A stretch of 5,196 bases of DNA from the NCBI GenBank assembly GCA_045604705.1, contig JAZUOO010000042.1, positions 1 to 5,196 on the forward strand, read 5' to 3'. The DNA is from SIG622 sp045604705. GTDB lineage: Bacteria; Bacillota; Clostridia; Oscillospirales; CAG-382. Below are positions 5,191-5,196 of this stretch, piece after piece. The first letter of the stretch is position 1; each line of letters opens with the position of its first letter. Both the position numbers and the translations under genes were made by a program. The notes under the pieces are model-generated. The model made no database searches, had not been told where the DNA came from, and was given only the letters and a program-made list of their open reading frames with translations.

Positions 5191-5196
5191 AGAGAG

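Noticed and set aside
4979..5191. Minus-strand open frame of 70 codons at the right end
   Set aside because: It covers the tandem consensus promoters and has no recognisable domain, so it is most likely chance.
1..5196. CRISPR array, insertion sequence, phage, toxin-antitoxin, riboswitch
   Set aside because: I looked for regular repeats with spacers, transposase or integrase motifs, small paired toxin genes and riboswitch-like leaders and saw none. The only repeats are the tRNA-like fragments near the left end.

Overview
The window reads as a chromosomal segment of a low-to-moderate GC, endospore-forming Bacillota, most likely a member of Clostridia (the Oscillospirales/Ruminococcaceae type is a guess from gene content and style). 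The reasons are strong AGGAGG-type ribosome binding sites, a TTG start codon, near-consensus TTGACA-17-TATAAT promoters with extended -10 elements, a spore germination protease (gpr), a DUF421/DUF4363 membrane pair, and a minD-mgsA neighbourhood known from clostridia. No transposase, phage gene, CRISPR array or defence cassette was found.

Layout. Bases 1-233 hold no convincing gene but are rich in small hairpins and carry degraded copies of tRNA 3'-end sequence. Bases 234-405 form a complete minus-strand tRNA-Glu(TTC) unit with promoter, gene including CCA, and terminator. An AT-rich gap follows, ending in a textbook plus-strand promoter for a MinD-family ATPase gene (677-1537). About 90 bases further on is a gene of methylglyoxal synthase ancestry (1628-2065), followed by a terminator-like hairpin. 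On the minus strand, gpr (2313-3269) is divergent from rpsT (ribosomal protein S20, 3501-3764). rpsT ends in a hairpin that also serves as the likely terminator of the converging minus-strand pair DUF421 (4204-4887) and DUF4363 (3827-4207), which overlap by ATGA. The right end (5059-5196) has one complete strong plus-strand promoter and the UP element and -35 of a second, the usual look of tandem rRNA-operon promoters. The transcribed gene lies outside the window.

How the genes relate. Three themes meet: translation (tRNA-Glu, S20, probable rrn promoters), sporulation/germination (gpr and probably the DUF421/DUF4363 pair), and cell-division positioning next to a glycolytic-bypass-type enzyme (minD, mgsA). 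The most notable point is that the mgsA-like protein aligns without gaps to B. subtilis MgsA (recalled from memory), yet almost every catalytic residue is replaced: the general-base Asp (E. coli D71), D91, H98, D101 and H19, plus phosphate-site residues. It is probably not an active methylglyoxal synthase. No clearly new multi-gene system is visible; this pseudoenzyme beside an isolated minD, and the structured tRNA-flanking segment, are the best leads.
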